Assembly (NCBI GenBank): GCA_002423425.1
Contig: DIWC01000049.1
Coordinates: 8,961 to 72,960, forward strand
From: Peptococcaceae bacterium UBA6116
GTDB taxonomy: Bacteria > Bacillota > Desulfitobacteriia > Desulfitobacteriales > Syntrophobotulaceae
Direction: 5' to 3'
Length of the DNA stretch: 64,000 nucleotides
Part shown: one piece after another, positions 35,585 to 42,721 of the stretch
How positions within the stretch are numbered: position 1 is the stretch's first letter
Layout: each line of letters starts with the position of its first letter
The notes under the pieces: generated by a model
What the model saw: only the letters and a program-made list of their open reading frames with translations
What the model was told of the DNA's origin: nothing
The model's database searches: none
Program-made: the position numbers and the translations under genes

Positions 35585-35694
35585 CTCCTAACGGCCAAGG
35601 ATGGACTAATGCCGCAATGCCAAGGATGGCAAAGAGCGGCGAACGTCCAAGGATGGCGGACTGATTATCCAAAAGAACTGGCCGTAAGGCCAGT
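35585..35694 (-). repeat. Dispersed palindromic repeat cluster, copy C (upstream of gpr)
   Basis: On the reverse strand, GCATTAGTCCATCC followed by TTGGCCGTTAGGAG matches copy A with two mismatches over 28 bases. Two further units with CCATCCTTGG follow, each inside a small hairpin (GCCGC/GCGGC; GTCC/GGAC). ACTGGCC and GGCCAGT add a hairpin at 35677-35694. The element fills most of the 340-base gap between gpr and rsmD and provides the apparent ribosome-binding site of gpr. Confidence 0.7.
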
Positions 35695-35914
35695 GTAAAA
35701 GGAATTATGAGGAGAAGATTAAAAGATGTAGTTTCGAAACTTTATTTAGTATGTTTTGTTTAGTGCAGTACTATTCATTCTTAAACTTTTATCCGAAATC
35801 CCAGTTTTGAGGTTTAAATTTTAAAAAGAGTATTTAAAACTAGGTAAATAATTCGTATAATAGTAGAAAGATGTTTCAAATTTAAAATTAATAAATATTT
35901 TAGGATGAATACAA

Positions 35915-36466
35915 ATGCGGATTATATCCGGAAATTGGAAAGGACACCGTTTGAAAACAGTTAAGGGCTCTAAAACCCGTCCTACTTCAGACAAGGTCAA
36001 AGGGGCAATTTTTAACATTCTCGGAGACAAGGTCTTAGAAGCAAGGGTGCTGGATTTATTCGCCGGAACAGGAAACCTGTCTTGGGAAGCATTGTCTAGG
36101 GGTGCCGCTGGTGCGGTTCTCATAGAAAAGAATACCGATGCCTGGAATACTGCCGTAGAAAACAAAACCATGCTTGGGGCAGAAAGCATGGCAAATGTTT
36201 TGAAGATGGATGTATTTAGCTTTTTAAGCAAAAATGATCAAGAAAGATTTGATTTGATTTTCCTCGATCCCCCTTACCGGCAGGGTTTAGTTGACAAGGC
36301 GCTTTCCACCGTTAAAGATCTATCATTGTTAAAGCTCAATGGGGTGATTATTGCCGAGACTGCTTCTACTGAGAAAATAGAAGGTAACTTGATTCCCTTG
36401 AGACTTATGCTGACGAAAAAATACGGAGATACAAAAATATGGTTTCTTCAGGAAGCAAAAGAATAA
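35915..36466 (+). CDS. rsmD: 16S rRNA (guanine-966-N2) methyltransferase RsmD
   Basis: RsmD methylates G966 of 16S rRNA. The 183-residue protein has MRIISGNWKGHRL, the TRPTSDKVKGAIFNIL block, SAM motif I DLFAGTGNLSWEALSRGA (commonly GALGLEALSRGA) and catalytic LDPPY. It starts behind a weak site after the repeat cluster. coaD, its usual downstream partner, is not here. Confidence 0.93.
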   Translation: MRIISGNWKGHRLKTVKGSKTRPTSDKVKGAIFNILGDKVLEARVLDLFAGTGNLSWEALSRGAAGAVLIEKNTDAWNTAVENKTMLGAESMANVLKMDVFSFLSKNDQERFDLIFLDPPYRQGLVDKALSTVKDLSLLKLNGVIIAETASTEKIEGNLIPLRLMLTKKYGDTKIWFLQEAKE

Positions 36467-36480
36467 GGAGGGGGAAAATT

Positions 36481-36969
36481 TTGGATAACCGTTTAATTGA
36501 TCTTATCGAACAATTAGAAGAAATACTTGACCATGGAACAAAGGTTCCCCTAACAGGGAAAATTATGGTAGATGAAGAAGACATTCATGAGGTTCTTGAC
36601 GGTATACGTTCTGTTTTGCCCGAAGAAATTCGACAGGCTAATCTTGTTTTGGCTGACAGAGACAGGCTGATGGAGGATGCCCGTATTGATGGCCAGAGAA
36701 TTATTGACCGGGCTGAAAAACAAGCTGAGCAATTGTTGAAAGAAGATGAGATTACGGTTCAGTCTCGGGCCTATGCTGAAGAACTTGTGCAAAAAGCCCA
36801 ACAGTATTCGCGTGAGGTTAAATTTGGGGCACTTAAGTATTCTGACGATCTTCTCAATGATGTTGCCATTAAGTTAGAGGAGACTTTTAAAACGATAAAG
36901 TCCAGCAGGGAAGAGTTAAATGTAATGGCCCATTGGGATGAGAGAATACAAAATAGCATAGATGATTAG
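36481..36969 (+). CDS. Coiled-coil protein of ATPase-subunit/DivIVA-like character, function unknown
   Basis: The 162-residue protein is charged and mostly helical, with a long coiled coil (about 50-145; for example DRAEKQAEQLLKEDE). Such proteins lie between rsmD/coaD and ylbJ in Clostridia and are often labelled as ATP synthase B-like or simply ATPase, without experimental support that I know of. A TTG start is chosen because AAGGAGGGGG precedes it ideally; the longer reading overlaps rsmD. Its 3' end overlaps the convergent ylbJ by four bases. Confidence 0.75.
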   Translation: MDNRLIDLIEQLEEILDHGTKVPLTGKIMVDEEDIHEVLDGIRSVLPEEIRQANLVLADRDRLMEDARIDGQRIIDRAEKQAEQLLKEDEITVQSRAYAEELVQKAQQYSREVKFGALKYSDDLLNDVAIKLEETFKTIKSSREELNVMAHWDERIQNSIDD

Positions 36970-38132
36970 GTTTTAACTTTTTTAGCCTTAAGCCAAAAGA
37001 CTGAGAAAAAAGCAATTAATAGGAGAAAGAAAAACATCAGGACGAAACATAAGGTACTCCATCTTAGCGAGTATAGCCAAAGGTAAGATCGGTCTGTTAA
37101 TGATTGGGGCAGCATAGTAGGAATTGCAGTAAAGTGCAGTAATATTTGACTGGTGATCAAGGCCAAAAAAGAATGAAGGACTCTTCCAAGAAAGAAAGGA
37201 AATAACCGTAAGTCGGTTGAAGCAGTAAAACTGGCAACTTGGGCGAAAACGGAAAGCCCTCCCCAGCCAAGAAGAAAGACCAGCATGCCAATTTGGGAGT
37301 TAATAGAGGAAAAAGCCGCGATAGTTGCCTGGCAGCCGAGGGTTGTTTCCATAAAACCTTGAACCAGAGCGTTTCCTCCTGACGGAGAAATACGTCCGCC
37401 GGTGATTATGGCGATTCCTTCAGCAAATTTCGTGCTGATTTGTAAGACGTTGAGCATATGTGTGATTACTGAAAATAAAACAATAAATCCTCCAACCAAG
37501 AGGATCGTCGATATGCTTTCCCGGACTGCTTCCGCTATCATTTCGCCAAGCGTTTTTTTATTTTTTTTCTGGACCGATTCCATTTCAAACCATGCCTCAC
37601 GCCAAGAGAAATTAATTTTCCGGTAAGGAGAGTTTTTACCATAAAACCGGAAAATAAGCCCGACAAAAAGGTTGGCAATATAGACCGAACCGGCGATAAT
37701 AATTCCCAAGGCCGGATTACCCAACATGCCGGAGGCCACTGCTCCAAACATAAAACCTGGGCTCGGATTGCATGTAAAGGCCAATAATCGTTCACCCTCT
37801 GCTTTAGTGATTTCTCCTTCTTTTCTCATCTTACAGGTCAGAATGGCGCCGATAGGAATTCCCGCAGTATGAGTCATAGCGAGGACAAAAGATGCCTTAC
37901 CGGGCAGACGGAAAAGAGGACGCATCAAAGGTTCAAGCAAAACTCCTAAAAAATGGATGAACCCCTGTTTCATTAGGAGGTCGGAAATAATGAAAAAAGG
38001 AAATAAGGCCGGTAATACGTAATTTACCCAAAGAGATAGGCCGGTGGAGGCGGAGGTCAGCACTTCCCTTGGATAGCAAAACATAATAACCATAAGAATC
38101 AAAACCGGAAAAACTCTTAATCCAGTGAACAT
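36966..38132 (-). CDS. ylbJ: Sporulation integral membrane protein YlbJ
   Basis: YlbJ is a polytopic membrane protein (nucleoside-transporter/GATE-domain type) needed for spore cortex or heat resistance in Bacillus. The 388-residue product has about eight to ten membrane segments and the family blocks VLPALFPFFIISDLL, AMTHTAGIPIGAILTCKMRKEG, FTCNPSPGFMFGAVA and SPSGGNALVQGFMETTLGCQ. It is convergent with the coiled-coil gene and divergent from ackA. Confidence 0.9.
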   Translation of the reverse strand: MFTGLRVFPVLILMVIMFCYPREVLTSASTGLSLWVNYVLPALFPFFIISDLLMKQGFIHFLGVLLEPLMRPLFRLPGKASFVLAMTHTAGIPIGAILTCKMRKEGEITKAEGERLLAFTCNPSPGFMFGAVASGMLGNPALGIIIAGSVYIANLFVGLIFRFYGKNSPYRKINFSWREAWFEMESVQKKNKKTLGEMIAEAVRESISTILLVGGFIVLFSVITHMLNVLQISTKFAEGIAIITGGRISPSGGNALVQGFMETTLGCQATIAAFSSINSQIGMLVFLLGWGGLSVFAQVASFTASTDLRLFPFFLGRVLHSFLALITSQILLHFTAIPTMLPQSLTDRSYLWLYSLRWSTLCFVLMFFFLLLIAFFSVFWLKAKKVKT

Positions 38133-38344
38133 ATAACCACCAGCTGTGTTAAAACTTAGAAAGATAGTTAATGTATATGAACAAAGTTACTTTAAGATTC
38201 TATACATCATAGTAAGTAATTCCTTATTTTGTTTGATTTTTATTTAAAATGTGATAAACTTATAACGGATTTTTCAAATTTTTCTTTTTTTATAGAGAAA
38301 GTAAATAATAATAAGGTGGAAGAGAAGTAAAGGAGTTGTAGCAA

Positions 38345-39547
38345 ATGAAGATTCTCGTGATAAATGCAGGAAGTTCATCGCTTAAGTACCAATTGATCGA
38401 CATGTCTGTTAAAACAACTTTAGCAAAGGGATTGGTAGATAGAATTGGTTTAAAGGGAGCTGTGCTGACCCATCGCCCTTTTAATGGTGAGAAAGTAGTT
38501 ATTGAGGCTGAATTGCCCGACCATATAGCTGCTATAAAAATAGTGCTTGATGCCCTTCTTAATCCGGATTATGGCGTTTTAAAATCTTTGTCGGAGATTA
38601 ATGCCGTTGGGCACAGAGTAGTGCATGGAGGGGAAAAAGTTTCAGGGTCTGTTCTTATTGACGAGAAGATCAAAGAGGCAATAATAGAATGCATAGAGCT
38701 AGGGCCGCTTCATAACCCGCCAAATCTGGCAGGGATCTTGGCTTGTGAGAAAATGATGCCGGGTATCCCGCAAGTTGCCGTGTTTGATACTGCTTTCCAT
38801 CAAACCATGCCTCCGGAGTCTTATATCTACGGGATACCTTATGAACTCTACGAAAAGTACCACATTCGCCGTTATGGCTTTCACGGAACATCCCATAAAT
38901 ATGTTACCCAGAGGGCAGCAATTATTTTAGGCAAAAATCCTGAAAAACTAAAACTAATAAGCTGTCATCTTGGCAATGGTTCTTCTATTGCCGCTGTTAA
39001 GGATGGCAAATCCATTGATACTTCTATGGGATTAACACCGCTCGAAGGGTTAGTGATGGGAACGAGGTCGGGTGATATTGATCCGACAATCGTATCATAT
39101 CTCATAGATAAAGAAGGTTTATCAGCACAGGAGGTTAATAATTACCTCAATAAAAAATGCGGGGTTTTGGGTCTTTCAGGTATAAGCAGTGACTTTAGAG
39201 ATCTGCAGCAGGCTGCTGCAGATGGCAACAACCGGGCTCAACTGGCTTTAGATGTATTTGTGCATAATGTTAAAAAATATATTGGTGCTTATGCTGCGGT
39301 TCTGGATGGGGCGGATGCAATAATCTTTACGGCAGGCGTAGGAGAAAATTCTGTTGAAATGCGTCAAGAAATATGCAATACGCTAAGCTACCTGGGAGTT
39401 ATTCTTGATGAAGAAAAGAACAAGAATGCCCGGGGAAAAGAGATAGATATTTCTAAGCAGGACGCCAAGTGCAGAGTACTTGTAATACCTACTAAGGAAG
39501 AACTTATGATAGCGTTAGACACTGAAGAGGTAGTAAGTAAACTTTAA
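38345..39547 (+). CDS. ackA: Acetate kinase
   Basis: It interconverts acetyl phosphate and ADP with acetate and ATP. Signatures are MKILVINAGSSSLKYQL, VFDTAFHQTMPPE, HLGNGSSIAAVKDGKSIDTS and FTAGVGENS. Length of 400 aa is standard. AAAGGAGTTG lies upstream of the ATG. No phosphotransacetylase gene is adjacent. In fermenting or reductively respiring Clostridia this is a main ATP source from acetyl-CoA. Confidence 0.96.
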   Translation: MKILVINAGSSSLKYQLIDMSVKTTLAKGLVDRIGLKGAVLTHRPFNGEKVVIEAELPDHIAAIKIVLDALLNPDYGVLKSLSEINAVGHRVVHGGEKVSGSVLIDEKIKEAIIECIELGPLHNPPNLAGILACEKMMPGIPQVAVFDTAFHQTMPPESYIYGIPYELYEKYHIRRYGFHGTSHKYVTQRAAIILGKNPEKLKLISCHLGNGSSIAAVKDGKSIDTSMGLTPLEGLVMGTRSGDIDPTIVSYLIDKEGLSAQEVNNYLNKKCGVLGLSGISSDFRDLQQAAADGNNRAQLALDVFVHNVKKYIGAYAAVLDGADAIIFTAGVGENSVEMRQEICNTLSYLGVILDEEKNKNARGKEIDISKQDAKCRVLVIPTKEELMIALDTEEVVSKL

Positions 39548-39563
39548 ACGTCAAACTCCTTTC

Positions 39564-39592
39564 TTGACAAAGAAATTGGGGATATCTATAAT
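39564..39592 (+). promoter_or_regulatory. Consensus sigma-A promoter for yceD-rpmF
   Basis: TTGACA and TATAAT are both perfect and separated by 17 bases. They lie 30 bases before the GTG of the yceD gene. Confidence 0.8.
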
Positions 39593-39621
39593 AACAGTTG
39601 TTGATATTGAGGTGATTCCCA

Positions 39622-40131
39622 GTGAAAATAAATGTTGCTCAGCTCAGACGATTGGGCGGGGGTACTGAAAAATATCATTTTAACGAGGGTTTGTCTCCTC
39701 TGCAATTAGGGGAGGATGAATTCGCCTTTCAGTCCCCGGTTGATGTCGAGTTAGGGGTTATCAATGCCGGCAAATCCCTGCTTGTTAAGGGAAGGATAAG
39801 CTGCGAAATTGGCGCGGCTTGTTCAAAATGTTTAAAGGATTTTCCTTATAAAATGAGTTTCGAGTTTGAAGATAAATTTATTCCTGTAGAATTTGCTCCA
39901 GAGGAAGAGGACGACGGTGCATTTATCTTTGAAAGAGATGAGTGTTCAATAGATGAGCGAATACAGGAGCATATTCTGCTACATCTGCCGATGCGCTTTG
40001 TCTGCTCGGATTTATGTCTTGGGCTGTGTCCAAAATGTGGAGCGGATCTGAATTTTAATCCTTGTGGTTGCGCAGATGTGGATGTGGATCCTCGTCTCGA
40101 GATATTATCCAAATGGAATAAGGGGGTGTAA
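39622..40131 (+). CDS. YceD family protein (DUF177), partner of L32
   Basis: YceD/YlbN proteins precede rpmF almost everywhere and are involved in 23S rRNA accumulation in bacteria and plants. The 169-residue protein has the central CSKCLKDF motif and a C-terminal cysteine cluster (CSDLCLGLCPKCGADL, then CGC), likely a zinc site. A GTG start follows GAGGTGATTCCCA. The rpmF gene begins four bases after its stop. Confidence 0.88.
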   Translation: MKINVAQLRRLGGGTEKYHFNEGLSPLQLGEDEFAFQSPVDVELGVINAGKSLLVKGRISCEIGAACSKCLKDFPYKMSFEFEDKFIPVEFAPEEEDDGAFIFERDECSIDERIQEHILLHLPMRFVCSDLCLGLCPKCGADLNFNPCGCADVDVDPRLEILSKWNKGV

Positions 40132-40135
40132 TTAA

Positions 40136-40315
40136 ATGGGTGTTCATCAAAATAAACAATCCAAATCGAGAGTCCGCATGCGTAGGGCAATGGACAAACT
40201 GTCCACTCCTAATCTTGTGGAATGCCCCCAATGCCATAAACTAAAACTCCAACATAATGTCTGTTCGGGTTGTGGCTATTATAAGGGCAAAGAAGTAGTC
40301 TCCATGGGGGAATAA
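40136..40315 (+). CDS. rpmF: 50S ribosomal protein L32
   Basis: This 59-residue protein begins MGVHQNKQSKSRVRMRRA and carries a zinc ribbon with two Cys pairs (CPQCHK and CSGCGYYKG). It starts nine bases after AGGGGGTG, close behind yceD, with which it forms a two-gene operon ending at the terminator at 40337. Confidence 0.95.
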   Translation: MGVHQNKQSKSRVRMRRAMDKLSTPNLVECPQCHKLKLQHNVCSGCGYYKGKEVVSMGE

Positions 40316-40336
40316 ATTTATTTAATTATAGCAAAG

Positions 40337-40387
40337 GCTGTTGACTACAATTATACATTCTAGTTAACAGCTTTTTTAAATGAGCGT
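40337..40387 (+). terminator. Rho-independent terminator after rpmF
   Basis: GCTGTTGACT and AGTTAACAGC pair over 10 bases with one mismatch and a 25-base loop, followed by six T. Confidence 0.6.
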
Positions 40388-40468
40388 AACGAGTGACGCC
40401 CTAATTTATGATTACATAATGGACTGGGGTTTGGGGGAGCCATCCTGACTTTTGGGAGGTGAAAAAAG

Positions 40469-41464
40469 TTGAAAATTGCAGTTGATGCAATGGGCGGAGA
40501 TTATGCTCCTGCTGAGATTATTAAAGGTGCTATTAAGGCTGCGAATGTTTATCCTGAGATGAAGATTATCCTTGTCGGTCAGAAGGACCGAATTTTAGAA
40601 CATATACCGGCCGGTCTTAAAACAAATTTGGAGATTTATGAGGCATCCGAAGTAATTGAAATGCATGAACATCCGGCCAATGCGGTTAAGAAGAAAAAAG
40701 ATGCTTCCATAGTAGTTGCAACAAGGCTTGTCAAAGAAGGATCAGCCGATGCCCTGGTTTCGGCAGGAAATACCGGAGCCCAAATGGCGGCGGCTTTGCT
40801 TGGACTAGGCAGAATCAAAGGGATAACCCGACCGGCGATCGCAACGATATTACCTACACTTCAGAAAGGCAAGCTTCTGATTGATGTTGGTGCCAACCCG
40901 GATGCTAAACCGGAAAATCTTCTCCAGTATGCAATGATGGGAAGCATCTATGCCGAAAGGATTCTCGGGATAAAAGACCCCAAAGTAGCTTTGCTGAATA
41001 TCGGAAGCGAAGAGGGGAAAGGAAATGAACTTGTCCAAGCTGCTTACGAACTTTTCAAAGAGGCTTCTTTTAACTTCATGGGCAACATTGAAGGACGGGA
41101 TATTCCTTATGGGACAGCCGACGTCATTGTCTGTGACGCTTTTGTCGGTAACATTGTACTGAAAACAATTGAAGGAATGGCATCATCTTTATTTGAATTA
41201 ATTAAAGAAAAGATTACAGCTAATACTTCTAGAAAAATTGGAGCTTTGCTTATTAAGCCAGGATTAAAAGAAGTGGCCCGAACCTTGGATTATTCCGAAT
41301 ATGGAGGAGCTCCGTTGCTTGGGGTTAATGGTACAAGTATCATTTGTCATGGGAGTTCTAAAGAAAAAGCTATTTATAATGCCATAAGGGTGGCAAAAGA
41401 GTGTATTGAGGAGAAGATAATTGAAAAAATTACAGACAGCTTGGAAAAAAGTTCGGAAAAGTAA
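40469..41464 (+). CDS. plsX: Phosphate acyltransferase PlsX
   Basis: PlsX makes acyl-phosphate from acyl-ACP for phosphatidic acid synthesis. The 331-residue protein starts MKIAVDAMGGDYAPAEIIKG and has the blocks HEHPANAVKKKKDAS, SAGNTGAQMAAALL and NIGSEEGKGNEL. A TTG start follows GGGAGGTG. The regulator gene fapR, common just upstream in Bacillus and relatives, is absent. Confidence 0.94.
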   Translation: MKIAVDAMGGDYAPAEIIKGAIKAANVYPEMKIILVGQKDRILEHIPAGLKTNLEIYEASEVIEMHEHPANAVKKKKDASIVVATRLVKEGSADALVSAGNTGAQMAAALLGLGRIKGITRPAIATILPTLQKGKLLIDVGANPDAKPENLLQYAMMGSIYAERILGIKDPKVALLNIGSEEGKGNELVQAAYELFKEASFNFMGNIEGRDIPYGTADVIVCDAFVGNIVLKTIEGMASSLFELIKEKITANTSRKIGALLIKPGLKEVARTLDYSEYGGAPLLGVNGTSIICHGSSKEKAIYNAIRVAKECIEEKIIEKITDSLEKSSEK

Positions 41465-41486
41465 GGACTTACCTGTAAAAAGTCAC

Positions 41487-41514
41487 TTGCATTATTGATA
41501 AATACTGGTACAAT
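41487..41514 (+). promoter_or_regulatory. Promoter candidate for acpP
   Basis: TTGCAT and TACAAT lie 16 bases apart, with TGG before the -10 box (extended type). They are 90 bases before acpP. Confidence 0.45.
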
Positions 41515-41604
41515 TCTGAATAAAAGGTTAAATACTTCAAGATAATATGGTAAGAACTAAGAACGATCATGAAAAAGTATGACCTGAGGGGGGGTGGCAT
41601 ATAA

Positions 41605-41832
41605 ATGGACATCTATGAAAAAGTAAAGGGTATTGTTATTGATCAATTAGGAGTAGATGAAGAAGAAGTTACTCCGACTACTACCTTTCAAGCCTTAAAT
41701 GCGGATTCTCTTGATATCGTCGAACTGGTAATGGCTTTGGAAGAGGAATTCAACATTGATATTGCCGATGAAGAGGTAGAAAATATCCAAACCATTGAAG
41801 ATGTGGTAAAATACATTAAAGAGATTCAATAG
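41605..41832 (+). CDS. acpP: Acyl carrier protein
   Basis: The 75-residue acidic protein carries the growing acyl chain on a 4'-phosphopantetheine attached to Ser35 in NADSLDIVELVMALEEEF. Preceded by GAGGGGGGGTGG. It sits between plsX and rnc, as in many Firmicutes, although fabD/fabG are not here. Confidence 0.96.
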   Translation: MDIYEKVKGIVIDQLGVDEEEVTPTTTFQALNADSLDIVELVMALEEEFNIDIADEEVENIQTIEDVVKYIKEIQ

Positions 41833-41837
41833 TCCTC

Positions 41838-41927
41838 AAGCCCCGTTGTTCGGAAAGGGGACACACTTGCTGAAGAATAAGCTGTTCTTCAGCAAGTGTG
41901 TCCCCGACTATGCACTGCGGGGCTTTT
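41838..41927 (+). terminator. acpP terminator with a palindrome inserted in its loop
   Basis: AAGCCCCG (41838-41845) and CGGGGCTT (41918-41925), the latter running into TTTT, make a perfect 8-bp terminator stem. The loop is 72 bases rather than the usual few, because it contains a separate palindrome of 21-bp arms. Removing that element leaves a normal short-loop terminator. Confidence 0.65.
41851..41907. repeat. REP-like palindrome with GGGGACACAC ends, copy 1
   Basis: Arms at 41857-41877 and 41885-41905 are perfectly complementary over 21 bases, beginning GGGGACACACTTGCTG, with a 7-base loop. The first 25 bases recur with one change at 53208-53232. Hairpins with GGGGACA/TGTCCCC ends resemble REP sequences mobilised by Y1 transposases in other bacteria; none is coded in this window. 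Confidence 0.75.
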
Positions 41928-41977
41928 GATAGCTTGGATTTCTTTAGGAGAAAGGTTATTTTAAAAGGTGTTGGAAT

Positions 41978-42721
41978 ATGCAAAAAGGGAACAATCGTTA
42001 TTATATTAAAAAGGATTCCCGGGGTCTTAATGGAGAAGTGCAAATGTTTATTAAGAAACTCGGACTGGAAAATCCTCAAAGTGACTTAATGATAAAAGCG
42101 CTCACTCATCCTTCTTATACCTTCGAGAACCCACAATGTGGATTAGAAAGTAATCAGAGATTGGAATTTCTGGGGGATGCTGTTCTTGACTTTGTTGTCG
42201 GGGAGTATCTTTATCTTACCTATCCGCAAAAACCGGAGGGCGAGCTTACAAAGATGAGGGCAGCTGTTGTTAATGAAACAACATTAGCACGAAACGGGAA
42301 AAACATCGGTTTGGGGAGGGCACTCTTTTTAGGAAAAGGAGAACAATTGACCGGTGGAAGACAAAGACCGTCTATAATTGCTGATGCCCTGGAAGCGGTT
42401 ATAGGAGCAATTTATTTGCAGTATGGTTTTGAAAAAGTCCGTAAGTTCATCCTTGATATGATGGTTCCGGAAATTAATGAACTTGACAAAGGAAATTATG
42501 GAGATTTTAAAACTATGCTACAGGAAAAAGTTCAAAAAAATGAAAATGATGTTTCATACAGGATTTTGAACGAGGCAGGACCAGATCACGATAAGCTTTT
42601 CACAGCAGGTGTATATATTCAGGGAGAATTAAAAGGAACAGGAACAGGGAGAACTAAAAAAGAAGCCGAACAACAGGCAGCCGGTCTCGCTTTAGATAAA
42701 TGGGGGGGGGAACGTTCGTGA
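41978..42721 (+). CDS. rnc: Ribonuclease III
   Basis: RNase III cuts double-stranded RNA and matures rRNA precursors. The signature NQRLEFLGDAVLDFVVGEYL carries the catalytic Glu63 and Asp67; DALEAVIGAIYL follows, and a double-stranded RNA-binding domain ends the protein (GTGRTKKEAEQQAAGLAL). The start is uncertain: 41978 gives 247 aa, while the ATG at 42044 has GGAG eight bases before it and lacks a poorly conserved 22-residue extension. The stop overlaps the smc GTG. Confidence 0.92.
   Translation: MQKGNNRYYIKKDSRGLNGEVQMFIKKLGLENPQSDLMIKALTHPSYTFENPQCGLESNQRLEFLGDAVLDFVVGEYLYLTYPQKPEGELTKMRAAVVNETTLARNGKNIGLGRALFLGKGEQLTGGRQRPSIIADALEAVIGAIYLQYGFEKVRKFILDMMVPEINELDKGNYGDFKTMLQEKVQKNENDVSYRILNEAGPDHDKLFTAGVYIQGELKGTGTGRTKKEAEQQAAGLALDKWGGERS

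Noticed and set aside
42701..42710. Run of nine G before smc as a possible sequencing error or phase-variation tract
   Set aside because: rnc and smc both read correctly through or around it with the expected GTGA overlap, so no frame change is needed; slippage control is possible but unsupported.
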